Positions 42,880 to 52,421 are shown, counted from the first letter of the stretch. The stretch is DNA of 64,000 nt from FW021-bin31 sp964647485 (GCA_964647485.1 CAZYHV010000017.1:18382-82381); one strand, 5' to 3'. Translations and numbers: made by a program. Notes: generated by a model from the sequence alone, not told the origin.

Positions 42880-44403
42880 TTATTGATTTTCCGGACGCAT
42901 TTGTGGAAAAAATAACACATCCTGAATAGAATGCTGACCCGTAAATAACATACTCAGTCTTTCAATGCCGATTCCTACTCCTGAAGTTGGCGGCATCCCA
43001 TATTCCAACGCTCTAAGAAAATCTTCATCAATATACATGGCTTCATCATCTCCCCTTTCCATCAATTTATTTTGTTCTTCAAAACGCTCCCGTTGATCTA
43101 CCGGATCATTAAGCTCACTATAAGCATTCACGATTTCCTTCCCGTTAATCATCAACTCAAAACGTTCTACCATTCCCTTTTTCTCCCTATGCTTTTTCGT
43201 CAAAGGACTCATCTCTATCGGATGATCGGTAACAAAAGTAGGCTGAATATAGTTTTCTTCACATTTCTCTCCGAAGATTTCATCTACCAGTTTACCTTTC
43301 CCCATTTTTTCATTTACCTCTAATCCCAATGCGGTACATACCTCACGAATTTCTTCTTCTTCTTTTCCATTCAAATCATAACCGGTATGTTCTTTTATTG
43401 CATCATAAATACTTATTCGCTTATAAGGAGGTTTAAAATCAATTTCATTTCCGTCTACAGTGACCTTTGTGGAACCATTTACTTTCTCCGCCACAGAAGA
43501 AAGCATTTTCTCTACCGTCTCCATCATCCAAATATAATCTTTGTAAGCGACATAAAATTCCAATACCGTAAATTCGGGATTATGAGAACGATCCATTCCT
43601 TCATTTCTAAAATTGCGGCTGAACTCATATACCCAGTCAAAACCACCTACAATCAATTTTTTCAAATACAGTTCATTAGCAATTCTGAGATACAATGGAA
43701 TATCTAAGGCATTGTGATGGGTCACAAAAGGACGAGCAGCAGCGCCTCCGGGAATACTTTGCAAAACAGGAGTATCTACCTCCAGGGCGCCCTGATTATT
43801 CAAAAAATTCCGGATGGCATCTTTGATCTTTGTTAATTTGACAAAAACATCTCTCTTTTCCGGATTAATAATCAAATCTGCATACCGTTGACGATAGCGA
43901 AACTCGGGATCTGTTACTGCATCATAGGTTTCTCCTTCTTTTTCCTTTACTACCGGTAAGGGTTTTAAGGCTTTCGACAGTAACTTTAATGACTGTACAT
44001 GTATAGAAGTTTCTCCGGTTTTGGTCACAAAAGCGAATCCGGTTACACCAATAATATCCCCAATATCCAAGAGTTTTTTCCATAATTTATTATAGAGGGT
44101 CTTATCTTCTCCCGGACAAATATCATCTCTGCGAACATATAACTGAATTCTTCCTGTAGCATCCTGGATAACCGCAAAGCTTGCCTTTCCCATCACGCGA
44201 ATCCCCATGAGTCTACCAGAAAGAGATATTTTTTTGAACTCTTCTTGAGTATCCTCACTATATTCTTCCTTTATATGTTTTGCCGTATCATTGACCGGAA
44301 ACAGTGCAGCCGGATAGGGATCAATATCCAATGCTTTTATTTTTTCTAACTTTTCTCTGCGAATAAGCTCTTGTTCAGACAGTTGTCTGTTTTTATTTTC
44401 CAT
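42880..44403 (-). CDS. lysS: Lysyl-tRNA synthetase, class II
   Basis: 507 residues. It charges tRNA-Lys. The N-terminal OB-fold anticodon-binding domain (SLSGRLMGIRVMGKASFAVI, then QDATGRIQLYV) is followed by the class II core. Motif 2 is FRNEGMDRSHNPEFTVLEFY and motif 3 is SGVGIGIERLSMLFTG. The length is usual. It has its own promoter box and terminator, so it is monocistronic. Confidence 0.99.
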   Translation of the reverse strand: MENKNRQLSEQELIRREKLEKIKALDIDPYPAALFPVNDTAKHIKEEYSEDTQEEFKKISLSGRLMGIRVMGKASFAVIQDATGRIQLYVRRDDICPGEDKTLYNKLWKKLLDIGDIIGVTGFAFVTKTGETSIHVQSLKLLSKALKPLPVVKEKEGETYDAVTDPEFRYRQRYADLIINPEKRDVFVKLTKIKDAIRNFLNNQGALEVDTPVLQSIPGGAAARPFVTHHNALDIPLYLRIANELYLKKLIVGGFDWVYEFSRNFRNEGMDRSHNPEFTVLEFYVAYKDYIWMMETVEKMLSSVAEKVNGSTKVTVDGNEIDFKPPYKRISIYDAIKEHTGYDLNGKEEEEIREVCTALGLEVNEKMGKGKLVDEIFGEKCEENYIQPTFVTDHPIEMSPLTKKHREKKGMVERFELMINGKEIVNAYSELNDPVDQRERFEEQNKLMERGDDEAMYIDEDFLRALEYGMPPTSGVGIGIERLSMLFTGQHSIQDVLFFPQMRPENQ

Positions 44404-44434
44404 AATAGCGACTTCAAAAATTGATATTGAGCTG

Positions 44435-44442
44435 CAAAGATA
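44435..44442 (-). promoter_or_regulatory. -7 promoter box of lysS
   Basis: TATCTTTG on the minus strand, matching TAnnTTTG, 32 bases before the lysS start codon. Confidence 0.55.
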
Positions 44443-44468
44443 ATAGTTTTAAGCACACTATAAACCGG

Positions 44469-45026
44469 TTATCCTTCTTCTTCTACCAACTCTTTTATAA
44501 ATTTCACCATCTTAGGATCACTATAATCGGCAGCTCCCGCATGACGAAAAACAATTTCTCCTTTTTTATTTATCATTACTGTTGTTGGTAAAGCCCCCGA
44601 AAAATAGTCATATGGAATATTTCCAGAAGGTACATAGATGGGAAAAAGATAGTCCTTATCCGAAGCAAATTTGCTTGATTTGGCATAATTATTATCTGCA
44701 TCCACAATTAAAAAAACAATATCTTCATTCTCTTCAAATTCTTCATATAATTTATTAATCGTCGGCATCTCCATCCGACAAGGAGGGCACCAGGTAGCCC
44801 AAAAATTGATAAATACGACCTTTCCCTTAAGATCGGAAATTTTCATCTTCTCCCCTTTCCCATTTTCAAAGACAGCCTCAGGAGCCTTATACTTCGGGCT
44901 ATCTTCTTTTTTAGTGGTTTGAGGATTATCAAAATACGGAAGAGGAGCTGCATTGGCTGTACTCCACGTCATCATCAGTAGTATCCCTATTACAAGGGAG
45001 GCAATATTTTTAATCATTGTATTCAT
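44469..45026 (-). CDS. TlpA-family thioredoxin-like protein
   Basis: 185 residues from the ATG at 45026, which gives a signal sequence (MNTMIKNIASLVIGILLMMT, cut near ANAAPL); an upstream ATG at 45080 would add a charged leader. The thioredoxin fold has the active site WATWCPPCRMEMP and the cis-Pro loop ALPTTVMINKKGE. It reduces or isomerises disulfides, or feeds cytochrome maturation, in the periplasm. It lies about 97 bases after a small lipoprotein gene that carries a CGDC motif, and the two are probably co-transcribed. Confidence 0.9.
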   Translation of the reverse strand: MNTMIKNIASLVIGILLMMTWSTANAAPLPYFDNPQTTKKEDSPKYKAPEAVFENGKGEKMKISDLKGKVVFINFWATWCPPCRMEMPTINKLYEEFEENEDIVFLIVDADNNYAKSSKFASDKDYLFPIYVPSGNIPYDYFSGALPTTVMINKKGEIVFRHAGAADYSDPKMVKFIKELVEEEG

Positions 45027-45123
45027 TTTTTTATATTCCTTTATCCGTCTGACGATTGAAACCATCTGACCGATAAGCAAAGATTGATAAGATAAATAGT
45101 TAAATTCGGTGAACCAATCTCTA

Positions 45124-45498
45124 TCAAATCAAGAAAGACTGATTTTGTAAAAAGAGAGGAATATAGACTCTCCGAAAGGTAGAGGAGGGCGTTTTTTGAG
45201 TGACTGTGTTTACATAAAATGGCTGGAAAGCAATACCTGCATATACAGGAACAAAACCAGGGGAAAATCCTCCCGTACGTTCGGATAAAACGACCGGCTT
45301 TTCTGTCTCTTGATGGATATAAGCACAATCTCCACAATTCGCGAATGCAGTCTCATTCTCTGGAAAAAGGCTTTGTTCCGTTTCAAAATTCTGAATAGGA
45401 AGATACGAGGAAAATAAGGAACGTTTTACCGGACAGGAGAAAAACAATAAACAGAGCAATACCACCAATGACAAAGCCAATGGCATTTTTTTCTTCAT
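45124..45498 (-). CDS. Small exported (lipo)protein of unknown function with CGDC motif
   Basis: 124 residues from the ATG at 45498. This start is preceded by AAAGGAG six bases upstream, a rare clear Shine-Dalgarno for this phylum, whereas an ATG at 45522 lacks one. The signal segment KMPLALSLVVLLCLLFFSC suggests a lipobox at the last Cys. The mature part contains NCGDC, and otherwise no recognised domain. Being next to a TlpA thioredoxin, a redox or metal role is possible but unproven. Confidence 0.65.
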   Translation of the reverse strand: MKKKMPLALSLVVLLCLLFFSCPVKRSLFSSYLPIQNFETEQSLFPENETAFANCGDCAYIHQETEKPVVLSERTGGFSPGFVPVYAGIAFQPFYVNTVTQKTPSSTFRRVYIPLFLQNQSFLI

Positions 45499-45662
45499 GA
45501 TATGCTCCTTTTGCATCTTCATTATTTACGAAGATAGCCCAATCTTTTATTCCTGAAATAATTTATGGTTAGTTTTAACAAATTGGCTACAATACATTCT
45601 CCCTATTCTAACCAACTTTGTACGCTGAATGAGAATCAAAATGGACTCCCTTTCTCAACAAG

Positions 45663-46565
45663 TCAAAAATCGTCCGCAGCACGATAAGCATCAATGACTG
45701 CCTGCTCTCCTTTTTGACCCGGGATAGCATTCCCATGTTCCATTCCAACCACCCCTTTATATCCTTTTTTATAAAGATGTTTAAAAATGTTTCTATAGTT
45801 TATTTCACCGGTACCGGGTTCATTCCTTCCCGGATTATCTCCCACTTGTATATAGGCAATCTCCTTCCAACAACGATCTATATGATGAATCAAATCCCCT
45901 TCATTTCGTTGCATATGGTAGATGTCAAAAAGAATTTTACAAGTAGGACTATTTACTGCCCTACAGAGCATATAAGCCTGATCAGATGTTCGAAGATATA
46001 AATCGGGGGTATCGCTTAGCGCTTCCAACACCATGGTCAACCCATGAGGTTCTACTATTTCCACTCCTCTACGTAAAGTTTCTATCACATTCGCATGTTG
46101 CCGATCCAGTGGCAATGCTCGATCATAATTTCCCGGAACCACCGTAGTCCATCGGGCATTGACTCTTTTGGCGGTTTCCACAGCCGCTTTACAACCTTTC
46201 AAAAAAATGTCGGTATGCTCTTTTTTACCGGCAGCAAAAGTATGAGCTCCGTTTCCCCCTTTATCCAAGACAAATACCCCCATGGTCATTCCGAGTTGAT
46301 CCAGCAATTTTCCTATTTTCTCTTGCATCTCCGGAGTTCTTTTCATCAGACTATTATCCTCAATCGCCCGAAAACCACAATCATGCATAAATCGGATTTG
46401 ATCCAAAAAGTCCTTTCCGCCCTTTTGACTGAACATACCTTCATGTGGAGCATAATTCAAATGAAAATCAACCTTGTCTGTGAAAGCTTTAGCGCCTTTT
46501 GCCGTTAAAGGTAAGGCCGCCCCTCCTGCCAATACACTGTTTCTTATAAACTTCCTCCTTTTCAT
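45663..46565 (-). CDS. Tat-exported hydroxypyruvate isomerase-like TIM-barrel protein
   Basis: 300 residues from the ATG at 46565, 10 bases after the upstream DUF1080 stop; this start gives the twin-arginine signal MKRRKFIRNSVLAGGAALPL. The barrel shows QIRFMHDCGFRAIEDN, VLEALSDTPDLYLRT, KILFDIYHMQRNEGDLIHH and GVVGMEHGN, with the metal-binding Glu/Asp/His set of hydroxypyruvate isomerases and sugar epimerases. With the GMC oxidoreductase and DUF1080 genes upstream it likely processes oxidised (3-keto) sugars in the periplasm. It is last in the operon. Confidence 0.87.
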   Translation of the reverse strand: MKRRKFIRNSVLAGGAALPLTAKGAKAFTDKVDFHLNYAPHEGMFSQKGGKDFLDQIRFMHDCGFRAIEDNSLMKRTPEMQEKIGKLLDQLGMTMGVFVLDKGGNGAHTFAAGKKEHTDIFLKGCKAAVETAKRVNARWTTVVPGNYDRALPLDRQHANVIETLRRGVEIVEPHGLTMVLEALSDTPDLYLRTSDQAYMLCRAVNSPTCKILFDIYHMQRNEGDLIHHIDRCWKEIAYIQVGDNPGRNEPGTGEINYRNIFKHLYKKGYKGVVGMEHGNAIPGQKGEQAVIDAYRAADDF

Positions 46566-46575
46566 AAATTTAAGG

Positions 46576-47439
46576 TTACTTCTTTCTCTGTTGAAGCTGA
46601 TGTAATACTTCAGAGAGTTTTTCCGGATCATTCACATAAGGTTCCAGATTAAATAACTTTACCATCCGAAATTCAGTTGGGAAGCTCTCACTTTGTAAAG
46701 CGATATATCCCTCTTTTAATGGCGTACCATCAACTTTCACTTTAGGATCATAATCATGAACAGCCCCACCTCCAATAGTTGGGTGAGTGTAGGTTAATAC
46801 AGTATCTGAATTGACAATCTGCTTAATAACAGAATCTCCCAACACAAGCGCCTCTACATGCGTCCATTGTCTTCCGGGACTAGGATCAGAGTGGGAGTCA
46901 TAGCAATGCGAAGCGATCTTTTCTCCATCGATAAGCACATCCGTTCCGGGTGTACATACATTGGCATTCGTACGTGTATGTGAGCTGTCACTTCCCAAAA
47001 GTTGACATTCGATGGAAATAGGATAGTCCTGATCCTTTCTCATGCTTTTCGGTGATTGACAATGCAACATTAAGCCATTATTCATATAAGCCCAGCCTTC
47101 ACCATCTGCAACCTGATGTCCATAAAACCGGTATTCGGCCACAAGCAGATAAGCAGAGAATTTCTTTTTATAGAAAATATGACCATATCTTCCTTTTAAG
47201 GAATCATTATACTGATCATATGATACTTTAAGCAGGCTATCCTCCACTCTGAAAGTATTTCCAAAATTCTCATTTAAGGGGTATCCTGCGATTTTTATAT
47301 CCCAATCTTTTAAATCTTTTCCATTGAAAAGCGTAATCCATTGACCAGAAAGATCAGTCTCCTTTTTTTGGTTTGAATTACAACCTACCATTACTATACA
47401 GAAAAATGCCAAGTAGGCGATATACTTGCAATTGTTCAT
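46576..47439 (-). CDS. DUF1080 (3-keto-disaccharide hydrolase-type) lipoprotein
   Basis: 287 residues with a lipobox (VMVGC, Cys20). The jelly-roll DUF1080 fold is visible: WITLFNGKDLKDWDIKIAGY, YKKKFSAYLLVAEYRFYGHQ, GLMLHCQSPKSM, WTHVEALVLGD, and GYIALQSESFPTEFRMVKLF. Members are tied to glycan breakdown and some cleave 3-keto-glycosides. It is encoded 22 bases after the GMC oxidoreductase gene, which would make the keto-sugar substrate. Confidence 0.9.
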   Translation of the reverse strand: MNNCKYIAYLAFFCIVMVGCNSNQKKETDLSGQWITLFNGKDLKDWDIKIAGYPLNENFGNTFRVEDSLLKVSYDQYNDSLKGRYGHIFYKKKFSAYLLVAEYRFYGHQVADGEGWAYMNNGLMLHCQSPKSMRKDQDYPISIECQLLGSDSSHTRTNANVCTPGTDVLIDGEKIASHCYDSHSDPSPGRQWTHVEALVLGDSVIKQIVNSDTVLTYTHPTIGGGAVHDYDPKVKVDGTPLKEGYIALQSESFPTEFRMVKLFNLEPYVNDPEKLSEVLHQLQQRKK

Positions 47440-47461
47440 ATTGAATATTATAAATGTATTT

Positions 47462-49165
47462 TTAGATATTATTCTTTTTCAGTTCTTTGACGGCATAGTC
47501 GCAAGCCCTTGCCGTAAATGCCATAAAAGACAAAGAAGGGTTGTGACAAGCCGTACTAACCATAAAACTACCATCGGTCACAAATACATTCTTTACGGCA
47601 TGCATTTGGTTCCATTTATTCAGGACAGAATTTTTAGGATCTTTTCCCATCCTGGCAGTCCCCATCTCATGAATGGCCAAGCCCGGATACGAGCCATTAT
47701 CAAAAGTATAAATATTCTTTACTCCGGCAGCTTCTAACATTTCAGCGGCGTCGTTCATCATATCTTTCCTCATGGCTTCCTCATTTTCCTTAAATCCTGC
47801 ATCAAAAACCAGTCTGGGAAGCCCCCATTTATCTGTTTTCTCTTTATCCAGATAAACTTTGTTTTCTTTATAAGGAAGACATTCCCCAAAACCGCCTAAT
47901 CCCATGCTCCACATACCCGGCTCCGTCAGCATATGTTTAAAATCATCTCCTACCCCCATTTCCGCTATTCCTCGGGTCCAGTTTGACCTTGAAGCTCCTC
48001 CCTGATAGCCAAATCCTCTCAGATAATCTCTTTTACCACTCTTCTTCAGATTTCTATAACGCGGGATATAAATTCCATTGGGTCGACGTCCATAATAATA
48101 TTTATCCCCAAATCCCGGCATTTCTCCTCCCGCTCCACATCTAAAATGATGATCCATCAGATAATGCCCCAATACCTCAGAATCATTACCCAATCCATTC
48201 GGAAATCGATCAGATACAGAATTCATTAAGATGGCTGTGGTGCCTATAGTGGAAGCATTCACAAAAACGATTTTAGAGTAATATTCATACGTTTTATTCG
48301 TATTGGCATCTATAATTTCTACCCCGGTAGCCCTTTCTTTGTCCTTATCATAAAGGATCTGACTAACAATAGAATCGGGTTGAAGAGTCAATCTCCCCGT
48401 ATCCATAGCTGGTGGTAAAGTTGAAGATTGGGTACTAAAATAAGCACCATACGGACATCCCCGGCTACAAAGATTTCTATATTGACAAGGTCCTCTTCCA
48501 TGAATTTGTTGTGTCACATTCGCTACGCGCCCGATGGTCATAATACGATCATGAAAATTTTCTTCGATACCTTTTTTCACCTTTTTTTCTACACAATTCA
48601 TTTCCATAGGCGGCATAAAAATACTGTCCGGCAAGGCAGCATACCCCTCTTTCTGACCACTAATTCCCACAAATTTCTCAACGTATTCATACCAGGGTTC
48701 AATCTCTTTATAACGCACCGGCCAGTCACTGCCATGACCGTCTTTTAAGTTAGCCTCAAAGTCCAGATCGCTCATTCTATAGCTTTGACGCCCCCACATG
48801 ATAGACTTTCCTCCGACGATATCCGGACGAAACCAATCAAACTGCTGTTTTTCTTCATACGGAGCATCTGCATCTTTAAACCAATAACTTTCATTATGTT
48901 CACTGTAGGGATAATCTCTACTGACATATTTATGCGTTTTACGTTGTGCAGTTGTAATTCTCCCCCTATGGGTAAACTGCCAGGGATCCATCGTTGCCGT
49001 TTTGTAATCCTTAATATGTTCCAATTGATGTCCACGATCCAGCATTAAAACGGTTAATCCTTTTTCGGTCAATTCTTTTGCTGCCCATCCTCCACTCAAC
49101 CCGGAGCCTATGACAATTGCATCAAAAGTACTCCCTGATTTTGCTTTGTTGTTGATATTCGCCAT
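47462..49165 (-). CDS. GMC-family oxidoreductase (glycoside 3-dehydrogenase-like large subunit)
   Basis: 567 residues. FAD-binding motif AIVIGSGLSGGWAAKELTEK at the N-terminus, a cysteine cluster GPCQYRNLCSRGCPYGAYF resembling the 3Fe-4S hinge of FAD glucose dehydrogenases, and a C-terminal His/Asn active site (STACHNPSLSFMAFTARACD). It has no signal peptide, while its neighbour, the subunit-3 protein, carries a Tat signal. Export as a folded complex (hitchhiker mechanism) is therefore likely. It probably oxidises the 3-hydroxyl of a sugar or glycoside. No cytochrome subunit gene is adjacent. Confidence 0.9.
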   Translation of the reverse strand: MANINNKAKSGSTFDAIVIGSGLSGGWAAKELTEKGLTVLMLDRGHQLEHIKDYKTATMDPWQFTHRGRITTAQRKTHKYVSRDYPYSEHNESYWFKDADAPYEEKQQFDWFRPDIVGGKSIMWGRQSYRMSDLDFEANLKDGHGSDWPVRYKEIEPWYEYVEKFVGISGQKEGYAALPDSIFMPPMEMNCVEKKVKKGIEENFHDRIMTIGRVANVTQQIHGRGPCQYRNLCSRGCPYGAYFSTQSSTLPPAMDTGRLTLQPDSIVSQILYDKDKERATGVEIIDANTNKTYEYYSKIVFVNASTIGTTAILMNSVSDRFPNGLGNDSEVLGHYLMDHHFRCGAGGEMPGFGDKYYYGRRPNGIYIPRYRNLKKSGKRDYLRGFGYQGGASRSNWTRGIAEMGVGDDFKHMLTEPGMWSMGLGGFGECLPYKENKVYLDKEKTDKWGLPRLVFDAGFKENEEAMRKDMMNDAAEMLEAAGVKNIYTFDNGSYPGLAIHEMGTARMGKDPKNSVLNKWNQMHAVKNVFVTDGSFMVSTACHNPSLSFMAFTARACDYAVKELKKNNI

Positions 49166-49214
49166 TTATACCTATTTTTTTTCAATATTTTATGTTTCAA
49201 TTATCTTCCAATTA

Positions 49215-49778
49215 CTAAGTAGCCCAAGCCTTATCTCCTTTTTTGTAAGGAACGCAACCATCATAATCTCCTGGTACCTGAATATAGCGTAATGTCTCCG
49301 TAGCACCTGATTCAGAAGTAAAAAATCCAAGTAAGGTTAGTTCTTTAAACGTCTTGTAAAAAGACAGTTTTTCATTTTTCTCCTCCCCTAATACTGCTTT
49401 ATCTAAATCAGCTACAGCTTTTTTCTGTTTGTCTGCAGGAAGTTCTAAAAAGTTTTCCCCATATTTTTTTGCACACCATTCACTATAAGTTTCCAATCCT
49501 TTATGGAATTTTTTTTGCGTTGTTTCATCATAACAATCCTGAATCATCATCGTAATAAATGCAGGCACTCCCACATCCACAGCCCCCGGGGTATGTGTTT
49601 TTGGAATAATCACATCCGCTATTTTAGTAATCATGCTCTTTTCATTCTCTGTAAAAGAGGATTTCTCTCCTTTTTCTTCGGAAGCATTGCATCCATTTAA
49701 AACTGCGCTTAAAGTGGTCGCAGATAAGGCACCTCCCATCAAAAGAGCCGTATTTTTTATGGCGTCTCGTCTATTCAT
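49215..49778 (-). CDS. Gluconate 2-dehydrogenase subunit 3-like partner (Tat signal)
   Basis: 187 residues. The twin-arginine leader is MNRRDAIKNTALLMGGALSA, then a possible lipobox-like LNGC. The mature part follows the subunit-3 family (ITKIADVIIPKTHTPGAVDV, then VPAFITMMIQDC and LTLLGFFTSESGATETLRYI). It escorts the GMC subunit through Tat and stabilises it. It starts the operon with the GMC, DUF1080 and isomerase genes. Confidence 0.92.
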   Translation of the reverse strand: MNRRDAIKNTALLMGGALSATTLSAVLNGCNASEEKGEKSSFTENEKSMITKIADVIIPKTHTPGAVDVGVPAFITMMIQDCYDETTQKKFHKGLETYSEWCAKKYGENFLELPADKQKKAVADLDKAVLGEEKNEKLSFYKTFKELTLLGFFTSESGATETLRYIQVPGDYDGCVPYKKGDKAWAT

Positions 49779-49905
49779 CGAGTATCTTTTTTAAAATATT
49801 CAAACCGTAAATATAAAAACGATATTCCTTTATAAAGAATAGTTTATTACAATATATGTAATATTCTCCATTCCCCATTCAAAAACATTCTTTTCAGAGA
49901 GTCGG

Positions 49906-51138
49906 TTAAGGCCATAAATTTCCGAGGGGTACCACTTGAAGATGTTCGTCTCCAAAGCCACTAACAACCTCTTTCCCCGTATATAAAATAATTCCTTTTC
50001 GGAATCTTTTTCCCGCTACTTCCGCTAATTTTTTCAGGCCTTTAAAATCTTTTTTATTTAAGGACGCTTTGGATTTAACTTCGATACCATAAAGTTTCTT
50101 CCGATGATCTTCCAATACGATATCTACTTCCGCTCCTTTGTGCATCCTAAAGTGCATGGGCTTTAACGTTGTTTCAAACCAACTAATCTGCTTCATGATC
50201 TCCATCATCACAAAATTCTCCAGAAAGTGTCCGGCTTCTGTCCTATTCTCCAACAAATCGGCTCCATTTCCATCCAGATGGCAAAGTAAACCGGTATCAT
50301 TAAAAAAAAGTTTTGGAGATTTCACATATCGTCCTTCCGCATTAGGCGTCCAGGCAGGGATTTTTACAATAAGAAAAACCTGCTCCAACAGCGACATGTA
50401 GCGTTGAAAAGAAGTATTTTTCACTCCGGCCAACCGGGAAATATCTGACATATTTACCGTACTGCCCACCCGTACACTCAACAAAGATAATATCTTCGGC
50501 AACTTCGTCAATCCATCAATATTGCCTAAATCCCGGATATCTTTTTGTAAAATAGAATTCAGATAAGCCTGTAGCCATTTGGTTCTTTTTTTATCACTTT
50601 TTCTGTTGATAACTTCCGGATAACCTCCCTTTCTGATCAATGACATGATATCCTTCCAATCTGTCTTAACGGAACGAAAACGACCCTTTCCGGTAACAAG
50701 AACATCTAAAAAATGAGAAGACTGTCCGGCTATTTCTTCCAAGGAAAGGGGCCAGAGATGATATACTTCCATACGACCGGTCAAAGAATCTGCAACTTTG
50801 GGTTGCAACATCACATCAGAAGAACCTGTTAAAATCACTCGGCGCTCTTGTCTTTCTTCATCTATCCTTTTTTTTTAACTCAAGAACAATTCCGGAGCTC
50901 GTTGTACTTCATCTATCACCACATGCTTACTTAAACCGGATAAAAAAACTAAAGGATCCTCTTTTGCCGCAACCAACATCGTTGGATCGTCCATAGTAAC
51001 AGTATCCCCTTTAAAAAAGTCTTCTTGTAGTTGCCGACAGAAAGTACTTTTCCCCGTTTGCCGCGCCCCCGTTATTAATAAAACAGGAGTATCTTCCAGC
51101 GATTCCAATACTTCTTGAGCTAAAAAACGTTTATACAT
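49906..51138 (-). pseudogene. AAA ATPase (DUF4143 family) gene interrupted by an in-frame stop
   Basis: One reading frame runs from ATG 51138 to 49906, broken only by TAA at 50875-50877. The first part has Walker A (ITGARQTGKSTF) and the Walker B-like VVIDEVQRAPELF. The second resumes as VILTGSSDVM and continues through WPLSLEEIAG, FNDTGLLCHL and the C-terminal nuclease-like DUF4143 part (HKGAEVDIVLEDHRKKLYGI, then EVKSKASLNK). A TTA (Leu) to TAA change would explain it. The family is common in Bacteroidota with unclear function. A GTG at 50838 could restart the second part, but it lacks the P-loop. Confidence 0.85.
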
Positions 51139-51193
51139 TACCCGCCAATTATACGACAAATGCACCAATATTTATTCAGAAAATTTCAGGTAA

Positions 51194-51253
51194 TGGATAA
51201 ATTTGGAAAGTATAGTGGGTAAATATGGAAAATTGAATGGGTAAAATTGGAAA
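51194..51253. repeat. Three 16-base direct repeats with exact 22-base period
   Basis: TGGATAAATTTGGAAA (51194), TGGGTAAATATGGAAA (51216) and TGGGTAAAATTGGAAA (51238). Each start is 22 bases from the last, two helical turns. They lie upstream of the AAA/DUF4143 gene and between it and ruvB, in the position of an operator. Confidence 0.85.
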
Positions 51254-51339
51254 ATATTATTCTCCGTATTCTGATTAACAAAATATAAAAGATCCTTTTG
51301 AGCGAAGAGAAAAATATTTCTTATTTAACGGGAACTTCC

Positions 51340-51347
51340 TACATTTG
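51340..51347 (+). promoter_or_regulatory. -7 promoter box of ruvB
   Basis: TACATTTG, matching TAnnTTTG, 43 bases before the ruvB start codon. Confidence 0.6.
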
Positions 51348-51389
51348 TAAACAAAGGTTGCTATCCTAAAACGATATAGAAGAAAATAT

Positions 51390-52421
51390 ATGCCCAATCC
51401 CCATTTACATCCTGACGATCAGCCGACATCTTCAGAGGAAAAAGATCTGGAAAACAGTCTTCGTCCGGAAGAGATCGGTGAATTCTCAGGACAAGAACAA
51501 TTAGTAACCAATTTGAAAATATTTATACAAGCTGCTAAACAACGAGAAGAAGCCCTTGATCACATTCTTTTTCATGGGCCGCCCGGATTGGGGAAAACGA
51601 CTTTATCGAGAATTGTAGCTAATGAGATGGGGGTAAATATCAAAGAAAGTTCCGGACCGGTGATTGAAAAACCCGGAGACCTGGCCGGGTTGCTCACCAG
51701 CCTGGAAGAAGGAGATGTTTTATTCTTAGATGAAATCCACCGATTAGGGAACGTGGTAGAGGAATATTTATATTCCGCTATGGAAGATTACAAGATTGAT
51801 ATTATGATAGATAGTGGTCCCAGTGCAAGAAGTATCCAAATCAATTTGGATCCTTTCACTTTAATTGGCGCAACGACCCGTTCCGGACTGCTTACAGCGC
51901 CTTTATTATCCCGCTTTGGAATTCGATTTAGATTGGAATATTATAATGCCAAAATTTTACAAAAGATCATTGAACGTTCGGCAGAACTCCTTCATAGTAA
52001 AATTACATCCGATGCCGCAGCAGAAATTGCAGGAAGAAGTAGAGGGACTCCAAGAATAGCCAATGGCTTGCTACGAAGAATGAGGGACTTTGCTCAAGTA
52101 AAAGGGAATGGTACCATCGACATGGAAATAGCCAAATTTGGATTAAAAGCTCTAAATGTGGATGATTACGGACTGGATGACATGGACAACCGTATTTTGT
52201 CGGCCATAATCGATAAGTTTAAAGGAGGCCCCGTAGGAATTACAACCATTGCCACAGCAGTGGGAGAAGAATCAGATACTTTAGAAGAGGTTTATGAGCC
52301 CTTTTTAATTCAAGAAGGTTTCATCAAGCGAACCCCTCGTGGCAGAGAGGCAACAGGTAAAGCCTTTGAACATCTGGGGAAATATCCGACCTCCAAAGAA
52401 AATGGAGATCTCTTATTTTAA
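51390..52421 (+). CDS. ruvB: Holliday junction branch migration ATPase RuvB
   Basis: 343 residues. The hexameric motor drives branch migration with RuvA. Signature motifs are LRPEEIGEFSGQEQLVTNLK, Walker A HGPPGLGKTTL, Walker B VLFLDEIHRL, sensor I TLIGATTRSGLLTAPL, and the C-terminal winged helix (YEPFLIQEGFIKRTPRGREA). It is monocistronic and transcribed away from the AAA/DUF4143 gene. Confidence 0.99.
   Translation: MPNPHLHPDDQPTSSEEKDLENSLRPEEIGEFSGQEQLVTNLKIFIQAAKQREEALDHILFHGPPGLGKTTLSRIVANEMGVNIKESSGPVIEKPGDLAGLLTSLEEGDVLFLDEIHRLGNVVEEYLYSAMEDYKIDIMIDSGPSARSIQINLDPFTLIGATTRSGLLTAPLLSRFGIRFRLEYYNAKILQKIIERSAELLHSKITSDAAAEIAGRSRGTPRIANGLLRRMRDFAQVKGNGTIDMEIAKFGLKALNVDDYGLDDMDNRILSAIIDKFKGGPVGITTIATAVGEESDTLEEVYEPFLIQEGFIKRTPRGREATGKAFEHLGKYPTSKENGDLLF

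Noticed and set aside
45041..45337. 98-codon minus-strand frame overlapping the small lipoprotein gene
   Set aside because: It lies in another frame of the 45124-45498 gene, which has a signal peptide and a Shine-Dalgarno; this frame has neither.
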